The notes under the pieces are model-generated. The model saw nothing but the letters and a program-made list of their open reading frames with translations, ran no database searches and was not told the origin of the DNA. Below are positions 34,446-46,899 of a DNA stretch of 64,000 nucleotides, piece after piece. Source of the DNA: Gigaspora rosea (Eukaryota; Glomeromycota; Glomeromycetes; Diversisporales; Gigasporaceae); assembly GCA_003550325.1 (NCBI GenBank), contig QKWP01000112.1:296274-360273 (forward strand). Reading direction: 5' to 3'. Position numbers and translations under genes: made by a program. Position 1 is the first letter of the stretch, and each line of letters opens with the position of its first letter.

Positions 34446-34602
34446 GGTCTAGCGATCTTAGCACAGCTTAGGTCGAGAGTAAATCAGCTCTTACCCCTAT
34501 TTCCCTAAAATTCTCTTTTGATGTATACGATGTATAATCCTATAAATTGAATTAATAAAGAATTAGAGGATAGACCTCGTTGTATAAAAAAAAAATATAT
34601 AT

Positions 34603-34620
34603 ATATACGTTTAAACTTAA
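34603..34620. repeat. 3' target-site duplication of the LINE
   Basis: An exact copy of the 18 bases at 26858-26875. It follows an A/AT-rich tail. Confidence 0.95.
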
Positions 34621-35875
34621 ACACCAAAAAATAAAAAACATTTTACTAATGTTGTGAATGAAAATTTTCAAAATCCTTTAAGAAGAAATAATTTCACTAG
34701 GAAAAACCATTTTTGGAATATATTTTGCGGAAAACGTTACTTTTCAAAATTCAGATACTGTATTTCGTTTTAGCTCTGAAACATTTCGGTTTTAACCTGT
34801 AATAACAAAAATTTCATATAAATTTGTAAAACCCGTGGCTGATGTAAACTTTACTTATTGGCAGCTTCGCATTCAATAACTATATATTATTTAGTTTGCT
34901 GTAGATATATTTTGTAGATTCGTTTCAAATATCAAACTGTAAGTTCTGAATTCATTTTAGAAATTATGTTAATGATATGGATAAAATATTACGTAACTTC
35001 ACGTTAAATTTAAACCACAAAATTTAGTTATATGAACTTTAAAGTGTTTAGAAACTTAAATTTTTTCACCGTTAATTTGTATGATTTTAATACATAAAAA
35101 TTAAATCGTGGATTATTTCATTCGTAAGCATACAATATTAAATATTTATGTTATTTGGCCTTTAAAAAGAGTAACCGTTTTATAACTATGCTTACTAGTG
35201 ATGCAAACGGTTTGAACTGGGCCGCGAGTCAAATGACTAAGCCGAGCCGATTAATGGCTCGGCTCTAGACCTTGAAGCCGAGTATGGAGCCGCGAACCGA
35301 TAGATCTATCATTATCCAATAGTAAACGATTAAGAATACTCACCGTGATTTATTTATTTAATTGTTCGGGTAATGCAGTGTTAGTTGTATTGAATTTAAA
35401 CTCATATTTCGCTAAAAAAAAAAAAAAAAAAACAAAAAACAACATCGCTACTTTCGAGCTATCCAGTATATATATAGTAGGCGATTGGATCAAGTTGATA
35501 TTAATTAAAGTGAGAGTAGATTCTTTCGTATTTGAGACTAAACTTTTTACTTTTTACATGTTAAATAATTTTTAATAGGACAGTTCATGTCTGATTGAAT
35601 AGTTTCCTTATCAGTTATACAGTAGTAGTGGTGGCTCAGCTCGGCTTAAGGTTAATCAGTTCACAAACGGTTCGGCTAGGCTTAGTCAATGCAAGCTGTG
35701 AGCCGAGCCGAGCCGAGTCAATAATGTCAACTATACTACTGCTGGCCATATAATATTTCAATTTAGTTAATATCAGATATATGGGTATATGTTATATTAT
35801 TTTTATCGACAAAATTTAATCAAAAAGAAGTACATATAAATTATTACAAAAATTTTATTAATTTACATGACCAGA
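34621..35875. other. Intergenic; GAGCC/GGCTC-rich degenerate repeat
   Basis: No gene is visible. Between about 35198 and 35735 two segments rich in GAGCCGAGCC or its complement lie in opposite orientation around an AT-rich centre, like a decayed foldback element. The last about 100 bases would be the 3' untranslated region of the CBS gene. Confidence 0.5.
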
Positions 35876-38036
35876 TTACCTATAACGTAAAAAACGAATC
35901 AAATCCATCTTAGTTGTAACAGCTAAGGCCCATTTCCTTTCACTATCTGTAACAATGGCAAAACTGTGTTTTTCAAAAAATTTTGCCAATTCATATAATG
36001 GTGTATCAGGTGTGATTATTTGATATATTTGACGACGTCTATGATTCGGAGAATTTCTACTTCCAAAGGTAAACATCCATTTAGAAACTTCATCAGTTAG
36101 AGTCGCATCACCAGAGTCCAATTTATCTTGAAGAGATGTTAATGACACATAACCAAGAAGTTTACGATGCGAATCAGTCACTGGTAACTGTGAAAATTCT
36201 CTTTCAACCATTAGATCGAGCGCTTGGGCTATTGTTACATTAGGTAACACGGTAACAGCCGCTGGTAATTGTAGGTCTTCTACACTTGCCTAGAGGTAAT
36301 AAATACTCTTGTTATCAAAAACATCGAGATAATAATTAAGTAATAGCATAAAGTCATGATATAAATGTCTCTGGTTACCGCTCTATATTTTTCAATCCTC
36401 TGGTACTCAAGTCTCTGAATAGTTTGCTCATCCATCAGATCATTTTCTAAAAGCCAATCTTCTGATAACAATGTACTAGAATAATTTCGTGCGGTATCAT
36501 TCAAAATACAAAGTATACGTGCCTTGTTATTTGGAGGGATATTCTTCTGTATGTAAGACAAAGCTGCATTAACAACAGATCCTGATGATGGTCCTATTCA
36601 AAAACATTTACTATTTGTATTAATTATTATTTAAAAAAAAAAAAGCATGCATATACCAAGATTAAGTAAACGTACCAGCCATAAATCCCTCACTAATCAA
36701 TTTTCTTGCTGCAGCAAATGATTCCTTATCACTGACTTTTATCCATGCATCAATAAGAGAAACATCCAAAATAGAAGGTGTGAAATTATTGCCAATGTCT
36801 TCAACTTTTTGGTCCTTTTTAAATATAAAAAATTCATTAAGATTGTCTGAAGCAATTTTATCAAAACAATATTTAAACTATTATACTAAATACCTTTGTG
36901 GTTGATGAATCTGTCAACTTATTTTCTTTTATCCTTGAATATTGAGGTTCCACTGCCAGAACCTACATACAAATTAAGGTGTATTATATCACTTTACAGA
37001 TTTATAAACTTATATGTGTATTAAATTTGACGTTTGATGAATCATCAACGTTTAAAATAATCCCTTTTAAGTACCTTTAACCCTGGTATCCGTCCCTTAA
37101 GGTTTTTAGCGAGTCCAGTGATGGTACCTGCATAACAAAGTTAATTAATAATTAATGGGCCTAATGGGTTTAACCATAGATAATATCTCACCTCCGGATT
37201 CAACTCCAACAACAAGAATATCAAGTTTCCCATTAACTTGTGTATAAATTTCTTCAGAAGTTTCTTCGTAGTGTGCTTGTACATTACTTTGATTTGTAAA
37301 CTATAAATTTTTTAAATATTAGCTACGAATTAAATTCTTTAAAAATTTGTTTTAAAATTTTATTAAATTTTTACCTCATCGATTACAACAGAATTTGCAA
37401 TTTCAGTTGATAATTTTATTGCTAAATCAAAATTACTTTCAGCATGTCCAGGTCTAGCTTCATTTGGAGTTCTTATAATTTCAACACCTAATGATTTTAA
37501 AATACGAATACGATCGATGCTTGTACGTTCCGGCACAAGTGCAATAGTTTTATAACCTTTTCTTTGAGCCAAAAGTGCAATACTTATACCTATTATTAAA
37601 TAGATTTAACTTTATATAATAAAAATATCAAATTATTTTTTAGAAAAAAATTTTTTTTTTACTAACCAAGATTACCACTTGTAGGTATTAATAAAGTTGA
37701 ATTTGGACCAATTTTATTAGATTTTTCCGCATCTATTTATTTTCAAGAAAAATCTGAGTATTACATTGGATTTTATTCATCAATTCTAATAATATTTAAT
37801 AATAATCATTATATCATACCAGATAATATTTTTTTTGCAACACGATCTTTAATACTTCCTGACAGGCAATTTGTATACTCTAATTTAGCCAGTAACTCTA
37901 TATCATTAGACGTTGATATAGATGTATCCGAATTAATATTGGAAATGTTTAAACGAACTATTGGAGTGTTGCCTATTATTTCAGATATGTCATTATATAT
38001 TGGTGGTTGTGGAGGTCTCGACATTTTTTTTTTCAA
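35876..38036 (-). CDS. CYS4: Cystathionine beta-synthase (PLP enzyme with C-terminal CBS domains)
   Basis: It condenses serine and homocysteine to cystathionine in cytosolic transsulfuration. Nine exons on the minus strand: 38036-37820, 37732-37667, 37589-37375, 37300-37192, 37127-37075, 36962-36894, 36814-36676, 36593-36379 and 36289-35876. All junctions are GT..AG and in phase, and the total is 498 residues (yeast Cys4 is of similar length). Residues 17-29 (ISEIIGNTPIVRL) open the fold. Lys63 in SGSIKDR is the PLP lysine. TSGNLG (90-95) matches the substrate loop. SGGTITGLAKNLK and GPSSGSVVNAAL follow. Two CBS domains fill about residues 365-498. No haem-binding N-terminus is present, as in yeast. 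The phosphate-binding loop reads VESGGT where relatives have more Gly. A second ATG four codons in (MSRPPQ) is an equally good start. Introns are 53-110 bp. Confidence 0.95.
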
Positions 38037-41003
38037 AGGTGCGAAATTTAGCTAAGAAATTACCGTATAAATTCACAAAATATTAAGATTATTTATTTGA
38101 TTTAATCTTTNCGGTTAATCGATATATATCGTTATTTTTTAATCGATATAAAACGATTAACAATTATATATCGATTAATATCTATACATAAATTTCCTGA
38201 TGTTTGATTGATGCTGACTAAATCTTTTTTGCTTTGATTGTTTGTAAGATCAATATCTTTAAACTCTCATGGGCTTTCTTAGCAGTTGCAGTTGGTAGTT
38301 GAGTTGCTCAAGAGCACGTTTTCTTTTAATAATTAGAATATTTTATGTGTTCTAGCATATTTTATTAGATTCTTAGCTTCCAGTGCCAATTTCTAACGTA
38401 GTATTAGTAAGTTTTAATAGTCATGTAAATGACAATATAAGGCTGACTAATAGTTTATCCACAATCAACCCCTTAGAAAACGATACAAGGGTGGACAAGT
38501 GAAAATAAAGATAGTGATAATTGTATTAAAGAATTTCAACTTTAAGCCACATGAAGATGTAATCAAACAAATTCTTGTAATAAATTAGTTAATATCCAAA
38601 ATGTTGATAATATGGAATATGATGGAATACATAATTGGGTAAGAAATTGTTTTTTTAATAGTTAAATTAAACAAGATGAGCATAAAGCATATCAAAAAAC
38701 AGCAGAGATGAGTACGCAAATTGAACATCCAATGTTGGATATTAATATGACGAAAGGATTGAAGTTGAACCATAATCAAATAAGAAATTGTTATTTTAAT
38801 AATGCGGTGAAATTATTCAAGAAAAGCTTTTTGTTGAAATACTAAAGGTGGTTTCTTATTTGTCATGACAGAAAAATGGCACAGTCTTATAATCACTGAC
38901 TATTTCTGATCCTTTTGATAGTTTGAAATTAATATATATAGCATTTAATGTTATATAATGTAAATGCATTTCGGACTATCAGAAGAATCGAAAATATCAG
39001 TGATCATAAAACCATAACATTTTTATGCCATAACTAATCTTTATCAAAGCGAACGTTTTTGAAATTTTCTAATCATGTCATATTTCTTATAACTAATCTT
39101 GAAATCTTAGTTCAAGAAATCTGCACTACAAACTCAGCACATATTCAAACGCTTGTTAACTATTTTAAATATTATAAATGAGATGCTTGGATTAGGGCTG
39201 TTCTCAAGCACTTCCCTCTATATGATTTGCTAGTAATCAAAGTTCTGCTCAATTATTTCAGTTAATTAAGATTTTAATAGTAATTTGCCAAAAATTCATT
39301 GTGCAAAAATGTGGATTTTAAATTTTAGCCAATCAGCACAACTCTATAAAAAAAAATGTGTGACAGGTTCAGGTTTTTTGATTTAAATTATTAATTACTA
39401 TATATTTTTTTAGTCAATTAGACCATTTTATTAATCATTTAGGGAGGCACTTAAGAACAGCCTAGATAGTTAAAAAAATTTGTTTTAGGTAGCTTTTTTG
39501 ATAGGACACTTTGAAAATGTATTTATATGATCATTAAATAGTTGTATTTATGATTAATTAATAAAGAATACAATTATAATTCAAATTATTAAAATGAAAT
39601 ATACCAGTATATACTATAAAAAAATTAAAAAGGCATCGAAAAATGAAGTTTTTTAGAGAAGATTAGGGGGTTAAGATTAGTTAGTTTTCGAGTAGAGTTT
39701 ATATTAAGCAAGTATATAGGTTTTAGAGGATTAAATAGAAACTCACATTTCATTTTAAACTGATTTCTTTACGATTCGCGAAATTAAGATATAAAATATA
39801 AAATAATTTTATTTTTTAAGATAGATTTTAAACTAGTGAATAGGTAGTGAGCTCTAAACTATCGAGTAGGCTAGGTTGGGTAGATTTTAAACATGCGGGT
39901 AGATTGAGTTACGCAGGCTCTAGTGAGTAGGTTAAATCTTAAAGAAAATAAAAATCGATTAGGACGGCCATCAAAAATACTGGTTATGTTCAGCATGTAA
40001 ATATTCAATGCAGGGTCAAAATTTTCGTAGTGATAGCTTTAAAGATCTAGTACTAATTTGTCTGCTGCAATTGTTGTAAATAGTGCTAATTATATGACCT
40101 GTATTTTGATGACCGTCCTGGTCGATTTTGTTATATAAGACATGTTAGCCATTTTTATATTACTATGAGGCGATTAGCCAATCAACAATCTCTCGCCCAC
40201 TAGTAGAAAATATGAAGAAAACAAATACAATGTTTTAACAAATAATTGTAAACACTTTGCTTACTAGATTACCTATAGCATAAAATGTTTTTCTCAGGTT
40301 CAACCGCGAATAGATTTTATAAGAGCAATGGTAAAAAGAGAAGAAGAAATAGGTTGTAATAACTCTATTCTGCTATCTACAAAACTTTCTTGTACCGCTT
40401 ATAGAGAAGTGTATTTATAGAAAAAGAAATAGTAGTAGTCTTTTTTAATTTTTAATAGTTGCTCTACTTTGTTTAATGTATTAGGTGTAAATCGAGTTTG
40501 TATAAGAACAAAATAAAATTTTCAATTATGCTATATATTTGAAAATTTTACTTTGCATTCATAACGCAGGAATATGCTCTTCTTATGCAAATCTAATTTA
40601 TCTTAATACTGTACATTAAGGTAGAGTAGCTATTTAAAATCGAAAAAAACAGAAAAATATATTACACGAAATTTATTAAACAGATCAAATAGTCGTACAC
40701 TTACAGAGAGATGAAGAGAGAGCTTATGGAAAGTGTACTTATAAAGAGTCGATATTTTTTTCGAATATTATATAAACCACCAAGCTATTGTTTTTAAATA
40801 ATGTGCACTTATAGAAAGTTACCGAAATAAACTAACCAAAGAAAAAAAACTATATACATATACTATAGTATATAAAAATCTTCACATTTACAAATTGGAA
40901 TTTTCATTAATTAATTTGCGTTACAATTACTTAGTAAATGTAGATCATTTTCTCTGATTGACTTGCGGATTATCAATTAATAAATTAAAAAACAAATTAA
41001 ATA
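38037..41003. other. Intergenic; upstream of CYS4, one undetermined base
   Basis: The CYS4 promoter must lie near 38040-38300. A single N is at 38111, beside a repeat of AATCGATATA units (38115-38190). Around 40390-40830 the motifs GTACACTTA, ACTTATAGAAAG and GAGAGCTTATGGAAAG recall the CAGTC MITE interiors, probably a decayed copy. No gene is seen. Confidence 0.5.
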
Positions 41004-42886
41004 CAGTCAAATCTCTATATAATCACACCCTCGGGATACAAAAGTTGTAATTATATAGAGATGTGACTAATATAGAGGAATTCTATATAATTACTATTAT
41101 AATAAAATTGCATATAAAAAAAATTGTGATTATATAGAAGTTTTAATAAATAAAAATTTTTATTTTTTAAATAATCGATTATCTTTTCTACTTATAAAAG
41201 CTAAAATTATACTAAGAAAATCGAAAAAAATGCTATAAGTAATATCGTTCAAGAGACAAAATTACATATATTCTAAAATTTTTAAATAATTTGAATAACA
41301 TTTTATTATTACACTTTTACAATTTACGTTTAGGCAAAAAAATTTAAAAAAATTAAAATTTTTTTAACTTAATCGTAAATTATAAAAGTGTATTAATAAA
41401 ATTTTAACCAAATTATCTCAAAATTTTAGAGTATATATAATTTTGTATCCCGAACAACTTTACTTAGATCATTTTTATCGATTTACTTTAGATAATTTTA
41501 ACTTTAATATGTAGCTACGATATATGATTATTTTAAAAAAAATTTAAAAAATTTTTTTTAAAATAATCGTATATCGTAGCTACATATAAAAGTTAAAATT
41601 ATCTAAAGTAAATTGCTAAAAATGATCTAAGTAAAGTTGTTCGTAATACAAAATTACATATACTCTGAAATTTTGAGATAATTTGGTTAAAATTTTATTA
41701 ATACACTTTTAAAATTTACAATTAAGTTAAAAAAATTTTAATTTTTTAATTTTTTTCGCCTAAACGTAAATTGTAAAAGTGTAATAATACAGTCAAAATC
41801 ATAAGTATTCCACCACCTCTAACTTTTTAAATTTAATTAATAAAAAATTAGGATTAAAATCAAAAATTTCAAAAACTTAGTATGTTAAAATTCAAGCATT
41901 TTTATAGTAGTGACAAAAAATTTGAGTCAATTTGATAAGATAGTTGTTGAAAAATTAATTTTTTAATTTTGAATTTAAGTATTAAAAGGTATCATAGAAA
42001 AAAGTTGTGCGACTAGGTTTTTATTAATTTTAATATAGAAAATAATTTATTTTTTATATTAATAAAATTAATAAAAACCTAGTTGCACAACTTTTTTTCT
42101 ATGATACCTTTTAATATTTAAATTCGAAATTAAAAAATTAATTTTTCAACAACAATCTCATCAAATTGACTCAAATTTTTGTTACTACTATAAAAATGCT
42201 TGATTTTTAACATACTAAGTTTTTGAAATTGTTGATTTTAATCCTAATTTTTTATTAATTTTTGATTAATTTTAATTGTATTTTTTATTTTTTTAAAAAA
42301 AATTTAATCAAAAAGTTGGCTCCCATCTAACTTTTGTTGTAGTAATTAAAAAATTATAAAAAAAATCCACTGATCTATATTTATAGAGTACTATTTACTG
42401 TGCAAGTTTCAAAGCTGTATCTTTTAAATTTAAAAAGCTAGAGGGGTAGGATACTTATGATTTTGACTGTAAAATGCTATTCAAATTATTTGAAAATTTC
42501 AGGATATATGTAATTTTGTCTCCTGAACAATATTACTTATAGCATTTTTTCGATTTGCTTAGTATAATTTTAACTTTTATATGTAGAAAAGATAATTGAT
42601 TATTAAAAAAAACAAATTTAAAAATTTTTATTTGTTAAAAAATAATAATTAATAACTTAAAAAATATTTATAATAATAAAATAATTAATTCAAAATATTA
42701 TAATAATAATGTGATTATGTAGGGGTAGTTTTTATATAGATAGTAAATAAAAAATTGTGATAGTGATTATAATACAAATGTGCTTATATAGAGATAAAAA
42801 TTATAGTAAAAAGGTTGGTAAACTTACAAAAGTGACTATATTGGTTTTGTGACTATATAGAGGGTAACTATATAGAGGTTTGACTG
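41004..42886. mobile_element. Foldback element with TA duplication, host of a second foldback
   Basis: The ends CAGTCAAATCTCTATATAAT and its inverse are flanked by TA (41002-41003 and 42887-42888). With the insertion at 41790-42469 removed, the two sides form one long palindrome centred near 41552. The left arm GAATAACATTTTATTATTAC matches the inverse of the rejoined right side. It is non-coding and about 1.2 kb without the insertion. The CAGT..TA signature suggests mobilisation by a Tc1/mariner-type transposase. Confidence 0.88.
41790..42469. mobile_element. Nested foldback element with TA duplication
   Basis: The ends CAGTCAAAATCATAAGTATT and its inverse bound a 680-base near-palindrome centred near 42055. 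TA flanks it (41788-41789 and 42470-42471). Deleting it with one TA restores the host sequence GTAATAATAAAATG, which matches the opposite arm of the host, so the junctions are secure. Confidence 0.92.
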
Positions 42887-42888
42887 TA

Positions 42889-44589
42889 ACTTTATTTTTA
42901 AAGCCTTTCTCTATATTTTTATAAAAAGAAAAACTGTTCTAGCTATACTAGTTATTTTTTATAACATTTTAAAAATAACCAATTTCGCTTGTTGATTTAA
43001 GGATTTTTGCACTGTAGTTCAAAAAAAAATTACTACTTATCTACTAGACTTTGTCTCTAATCTCTACTATCCGATTTTCTAGCGAAAAAAAACTTATACT
43101 AGTAATGCAAAAAAAACACAAATAAACCAAAAAAAAAACAAAAAAAAATACTATAATACGCATTTCTAGATCTGAACTAATTTAGATCTAAATCTAGATA
43201 GTAGAGATAGAGATCGGACTAAGAAGATGAACCGATCTCTAATCTGGCATCGATACTACTATTGGAAAATATATCTCCCAAGAAAATATATCTCATGTGA
43301 AAGATGCCTATAATTTTCCTTAGCTTAGCACAAAAAAATATTACCAAAAAAAAAACTTTTTAGAAAAAAAATCATATAAAATCAAAATAAGACTTAAAGT
43401 TATCAAACTTTTTATATATAATGCCCATATCTAACAAATTATAAAAAGTTATTTAAAATTATAATTAATTATTTAAATTATTAGATATTGTAGCTAAAAA
43501 GCTGTCTAAATTTAGTACAGATAAATCCAAACTATTAAAAAAAAACCAATAAAACCAATTTTATTTTCTAAAAAAATATTTTATTCTCTAAAAAAAAAAA
43601 ATTTAATTTTTATTTTATATTTTTCATTAGCACATTTCAAATATAAGATTTATAAAAATTACTCTATTAGCATTTTTTTAAATATATTCTTTTTGTCTAT
43701 TAGCTGTTTTCAAATATAATCTTTTTATCCAATACCTACTTTTTAAATATAACCTTTTTTTTTAAAAAAGGCCTCTATTAGCAATTTTTTAAATATGATC
43801 TTATTTAGATTGTTTAGAGTCCTGCTCGAATACATTATGAAATTTTGTTTAAAAACTTTCATAAAACTGTTTGGCAATATAAGTAATGATGAATTAGATC
43901 TTAGTTTAAAAAATCTTTGGAAGGCCATTTGTCAAAGTTAAAATGTGGGAATCTAATTTATATTGAAATTGATAAATAATATTTGAATACATCTATTAGC
44001 TAATTTTCAAGTTTTTATATACTTTTTTATAAGTACTCGATAATCATTTGCTATTTTAGTATTCCATTAACTATTCTTATAATCTTGTTTACAAATTAAA
44101 CTATTTAAACAAATCCTGCATTTTTTGCTACAAACTTCTCACCAACTGGAGCACCAACTACTGCTTTTTTATCAACAATATCTTGATTTTTTAGATTTTC
44201 TATAAGCATAACTATTGTAAGTTTTGTTCTTTGATTGTTTGTTTAAATGTTATGTTCTCTTTAGAAGTATTATTAAATTATTGTCAATTTAAAAATAACT
44301 GAATCTTTTAGAAGAAAATAAAATGCTTTGGAGAAGTTTTTTTTTTGTAATATACAATATTAATAGTTACTGTACATAGTATAGTGGTGATTGGACTTAT
44401 CAATTTGTTATGTTTTGGATTATATAATCTTTAACTTACAAGTCAAAATATATCACATATTTGTAAAGTAACTATTCTTTTATCTATTAGAATATAAAAT
44501 ATATTCATCTTTGTAATAGTAATTTAACTTTTAAAACAAAAATTAGTTTGAATAAAATTTAATTAAACTTAATTTTTATTCCTGATCTA
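42889..44589. other. Intergenic, nothing recognised
   Basis: AT-rich with a block of AGATCT/CTAGAT-like palindromic motifs at 43165-43260. Open frames here are short and lack family features. Confidence 0.45.
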
Positions 44590-44591
44590 TA

Positions 44592-45777
44592 CAGTGCCCG
44601 GAAGTGGATCACCGGAAATTTTATAGGTAAGATATAATACGATAATCTTTTTTTGTCGATTTTTTTTTATATACATATTCGTTGCACGTAATTTGTTTTT
44701 TTTTTGAAAGTACAACTATTTTTTTTTTTATGAGAAAAAAAAACCCCGCAAAGAGCTCAGTCAAGATCAACGAAGCCGTATTATCGGCGCTTACCTGTGT
44801 GGTTTTAAGCCACTTCATATTGCCCAAGCTCTCAGTTTCCCGAAGTCAACGATGTATAACACTGTTAAACGGTATGAAGAAACAGGTTCCGAACACCCAA
44901 ACAAACGCCCTGGCCCCCACGAAGTTCTTTCTGAGCGTGATAAACGCGCTTTAGTCCGTATTGCAAATACAAATCGTGGAGCACCGCTGGCCGTCATCAC
45001 TAATGAGCTAAATCTTCAACTCGGAACAACACTTACTGACAGAACCACCCGAAAGTATCTCCATGACTTAGGTTGGAAAAACTGTGTAGCCTGTAAAAAA
45101 CCTTTTTTGAACGAAAGAAAAGCACAGGTACGAAAAAAGTGGTGTCGTGAGCATTTAAAATGGGCCAACGAATGGCAAATGGTCGTTTTTTCTGACGAGT
45201 CAAGATTTTGTCTTCACAAATCGGACGGTCATGCAAGAACTTGGCGTCGAGTTAATGAAAAATATCACAAAGAATGTGTAAATCCAACTGTGAAGTTTGG
45301 TGGTGGCTCCGTAATGTTTTGGGGATGTTTTTCTTGGTGGGGCGTTGGACCGTTGGTTGAAGTAAAAGGTAATATGAATTCGGATAGTTATATTAATGTA
45401 CTCGCGAACCATTTTATTCCTTGGGCAAATTCTTTGTTAGAAAAATATCCAAATGAGATAGAATTAATATTCCAGCAAGATTTGGCTTCTGTCCATACGT
45501 CCGAATATTCAGAATGGTGGATGAAATCGCATGACTTTAACGTGTTAGATTGGGCGCCCTATAGTCCTGACCTAAATCCTATTGAAAATCTTGGGAACAT
45601 CTTGATTCGGCGGTGCGTAACAAAAGACCAATGCCTGAAAAGCGAGAAGAATTAGTTAAATATATAACAGAAGAATGGAATAAGATTTCAATTGAATATC
45701 TTCGTTCACTAATCTATAGTATGCAAGGTCAAACGATGGCGGTTTATAAAGCCAAGGGATGGCATTCGAAATATTAA
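44592..45777 (+). pseudogene. Tc1/mariner (DD34E) transposase, frameshifted, with left element end
   Basis: The element starts CAGTGCCCGGAAGTGGATCA after a TA (44590-44591), as in Tc1-like elements. I see no matching right end. The transposase has an N-terminal helix-turn-helix region (LSQDQRSRIIGAYLCG from about 44757, then KRPGPHEVLSERDKRALVRI) and the catalytic aspartates in VVFSDESRF and FQQDLASVHT, with the glutamate in DLNPIEN about 34 residues later. The main frame is open to 45655. It loses frame right after PIEN because the expected Leu-Trp-Glu codons need one more base (near 45590), and the true tail continues in the next frame to the stop at 45775-45777. At the front, an ATG at 44730 is one base out of frame across an A run. 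The copy is inactive but only two small changes from full length. Confidence 0.88.
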
Positions 45778-45859
45778 AACTTGCGGTTTTTTTTTTTAGA
45801 ATATAATTCTAAAATGTTAATTTTATTTTTTATAATTCAATATAATTTCAAGATTAAAA

Positions 45860-45975
45860 TAAAAAAATTTTTAGCAAATTTGATTAAATAGTTGTCAAGA
45901 TATTTTAGTTTAAAAAATTAAAAAAATTTTACTAAAAATGATTTGTCCCTTTTCTACTGACTTACCCCTATATAT
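45860..45975 (+). repeat. Single end of the GACAAATC MITE family
   Basis: GTTGTCAAGATATTTTAGTT followed by AATGATTTGTCCCTTTTCTA matches the right end of the element at 7930-8177. The opposite end is not present, so it is a solo end or part of a larger decayed element. Confidence 0.6.
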
Positions 45976-46899
45976 AGAAATAGCCAAAATACTTCTTTTG
46001 TATAAATCTGCCTATACAATTAGCAAGTTAGAATAAAATTTAGTTAACAATTATAGATTTGAGCAAGAGAACAATAAAAAGTGCATTATAACAGTTTAGA
46101 GCCATATCATTAATCACCTGATTATTTTTTATCAGAGGCCTACTCCCCTCCCTCTTCCTTAATATATATATAGTCAGGTTCTTATATATAATTTCAACTT
46201 TTTTTACTCCACCCTCCTAAAAAATCACCTGATTTTTGTTACTCCTTTTGCTAATATTTAAGCATTTAGCAAATTTTTAAAAGCGAATATAAAAATGATT
46301 AATAGTAAAAATTATTTATTTTGTACTACAAATTGTAAGCTTATAAATTTTTTTAATTACAAACTCAAATATCAGACAATGTCCATGTCTAAATATGTTT
46401 GTGTTTAACAAATATTGCATAAACAATGTTTGGTAACAATTTATTTACTTAGACATAGTTTGAATACAGACATTAAACAATATCCGAAATTGTTTGAGTT
46501 TATCCAAAATAGCACTATATCCAGTGACTACACTGCTTATAGGCAATGAGATGATTAAACACTTTAGCCAGACTTGCATTACTTTATTTACTGTTTTATT
46601 TAATTAATACCTTTTTCAAAATTATATTTTTAAATTATAGAAGTATAAAGAAATCTTTATCTATTCCTAAAAATAATACATTTAATAGTAATCTAAATTT
46701 TACTTATCCTATTAGCCTTATTAAATATATCCAAAAATTATATACTAAAATTCTTACTAATTGACTCAATTAAGTATTCTTACAATATTCTATTCTATTA
46801 TCTTACAATTATATAGCCCTTCTAAACAATAGTATTTCTATTTTTATACATATTCTAAACAACCTAATAGCAGATACTAACTGCAATTACAAAGAAATC
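45976..46899. other. Intergenic, AT-rich
   Basis: Nothing recognised. It may include eroded 5' parts of the LINE remnant that follows. Confidence 0.4.

Larger units (their letters stand above)
26876..34602 (+). mobile_element. End-to-end non-LTR retrotransposon (LINE), 7.7 kb, decayed
   Basis: The element is bounded by an exact 18-bp target duplication and ends in an A-rich tail (34585-34602). Order: a roughly 200-base 5' leader, ORF1 (27079-29382), and ORF2 (29375-34445) with AP-type endonuclease, reverse transcriptase, a CCHC-like cluster and a long C-terminal part with a second zinc-binding cluster. A 3' leader of about 155 bases follows. Composition is clearly richer in C than the surroundings, as if from a different mutational history. 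Both ORFs carry breaks, so this copy is dead, yet its 5' end is complete, which is uncommon for LINEs. The long target duplication is as expected for target-primed reverse transcription. Confidence 0.93.
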
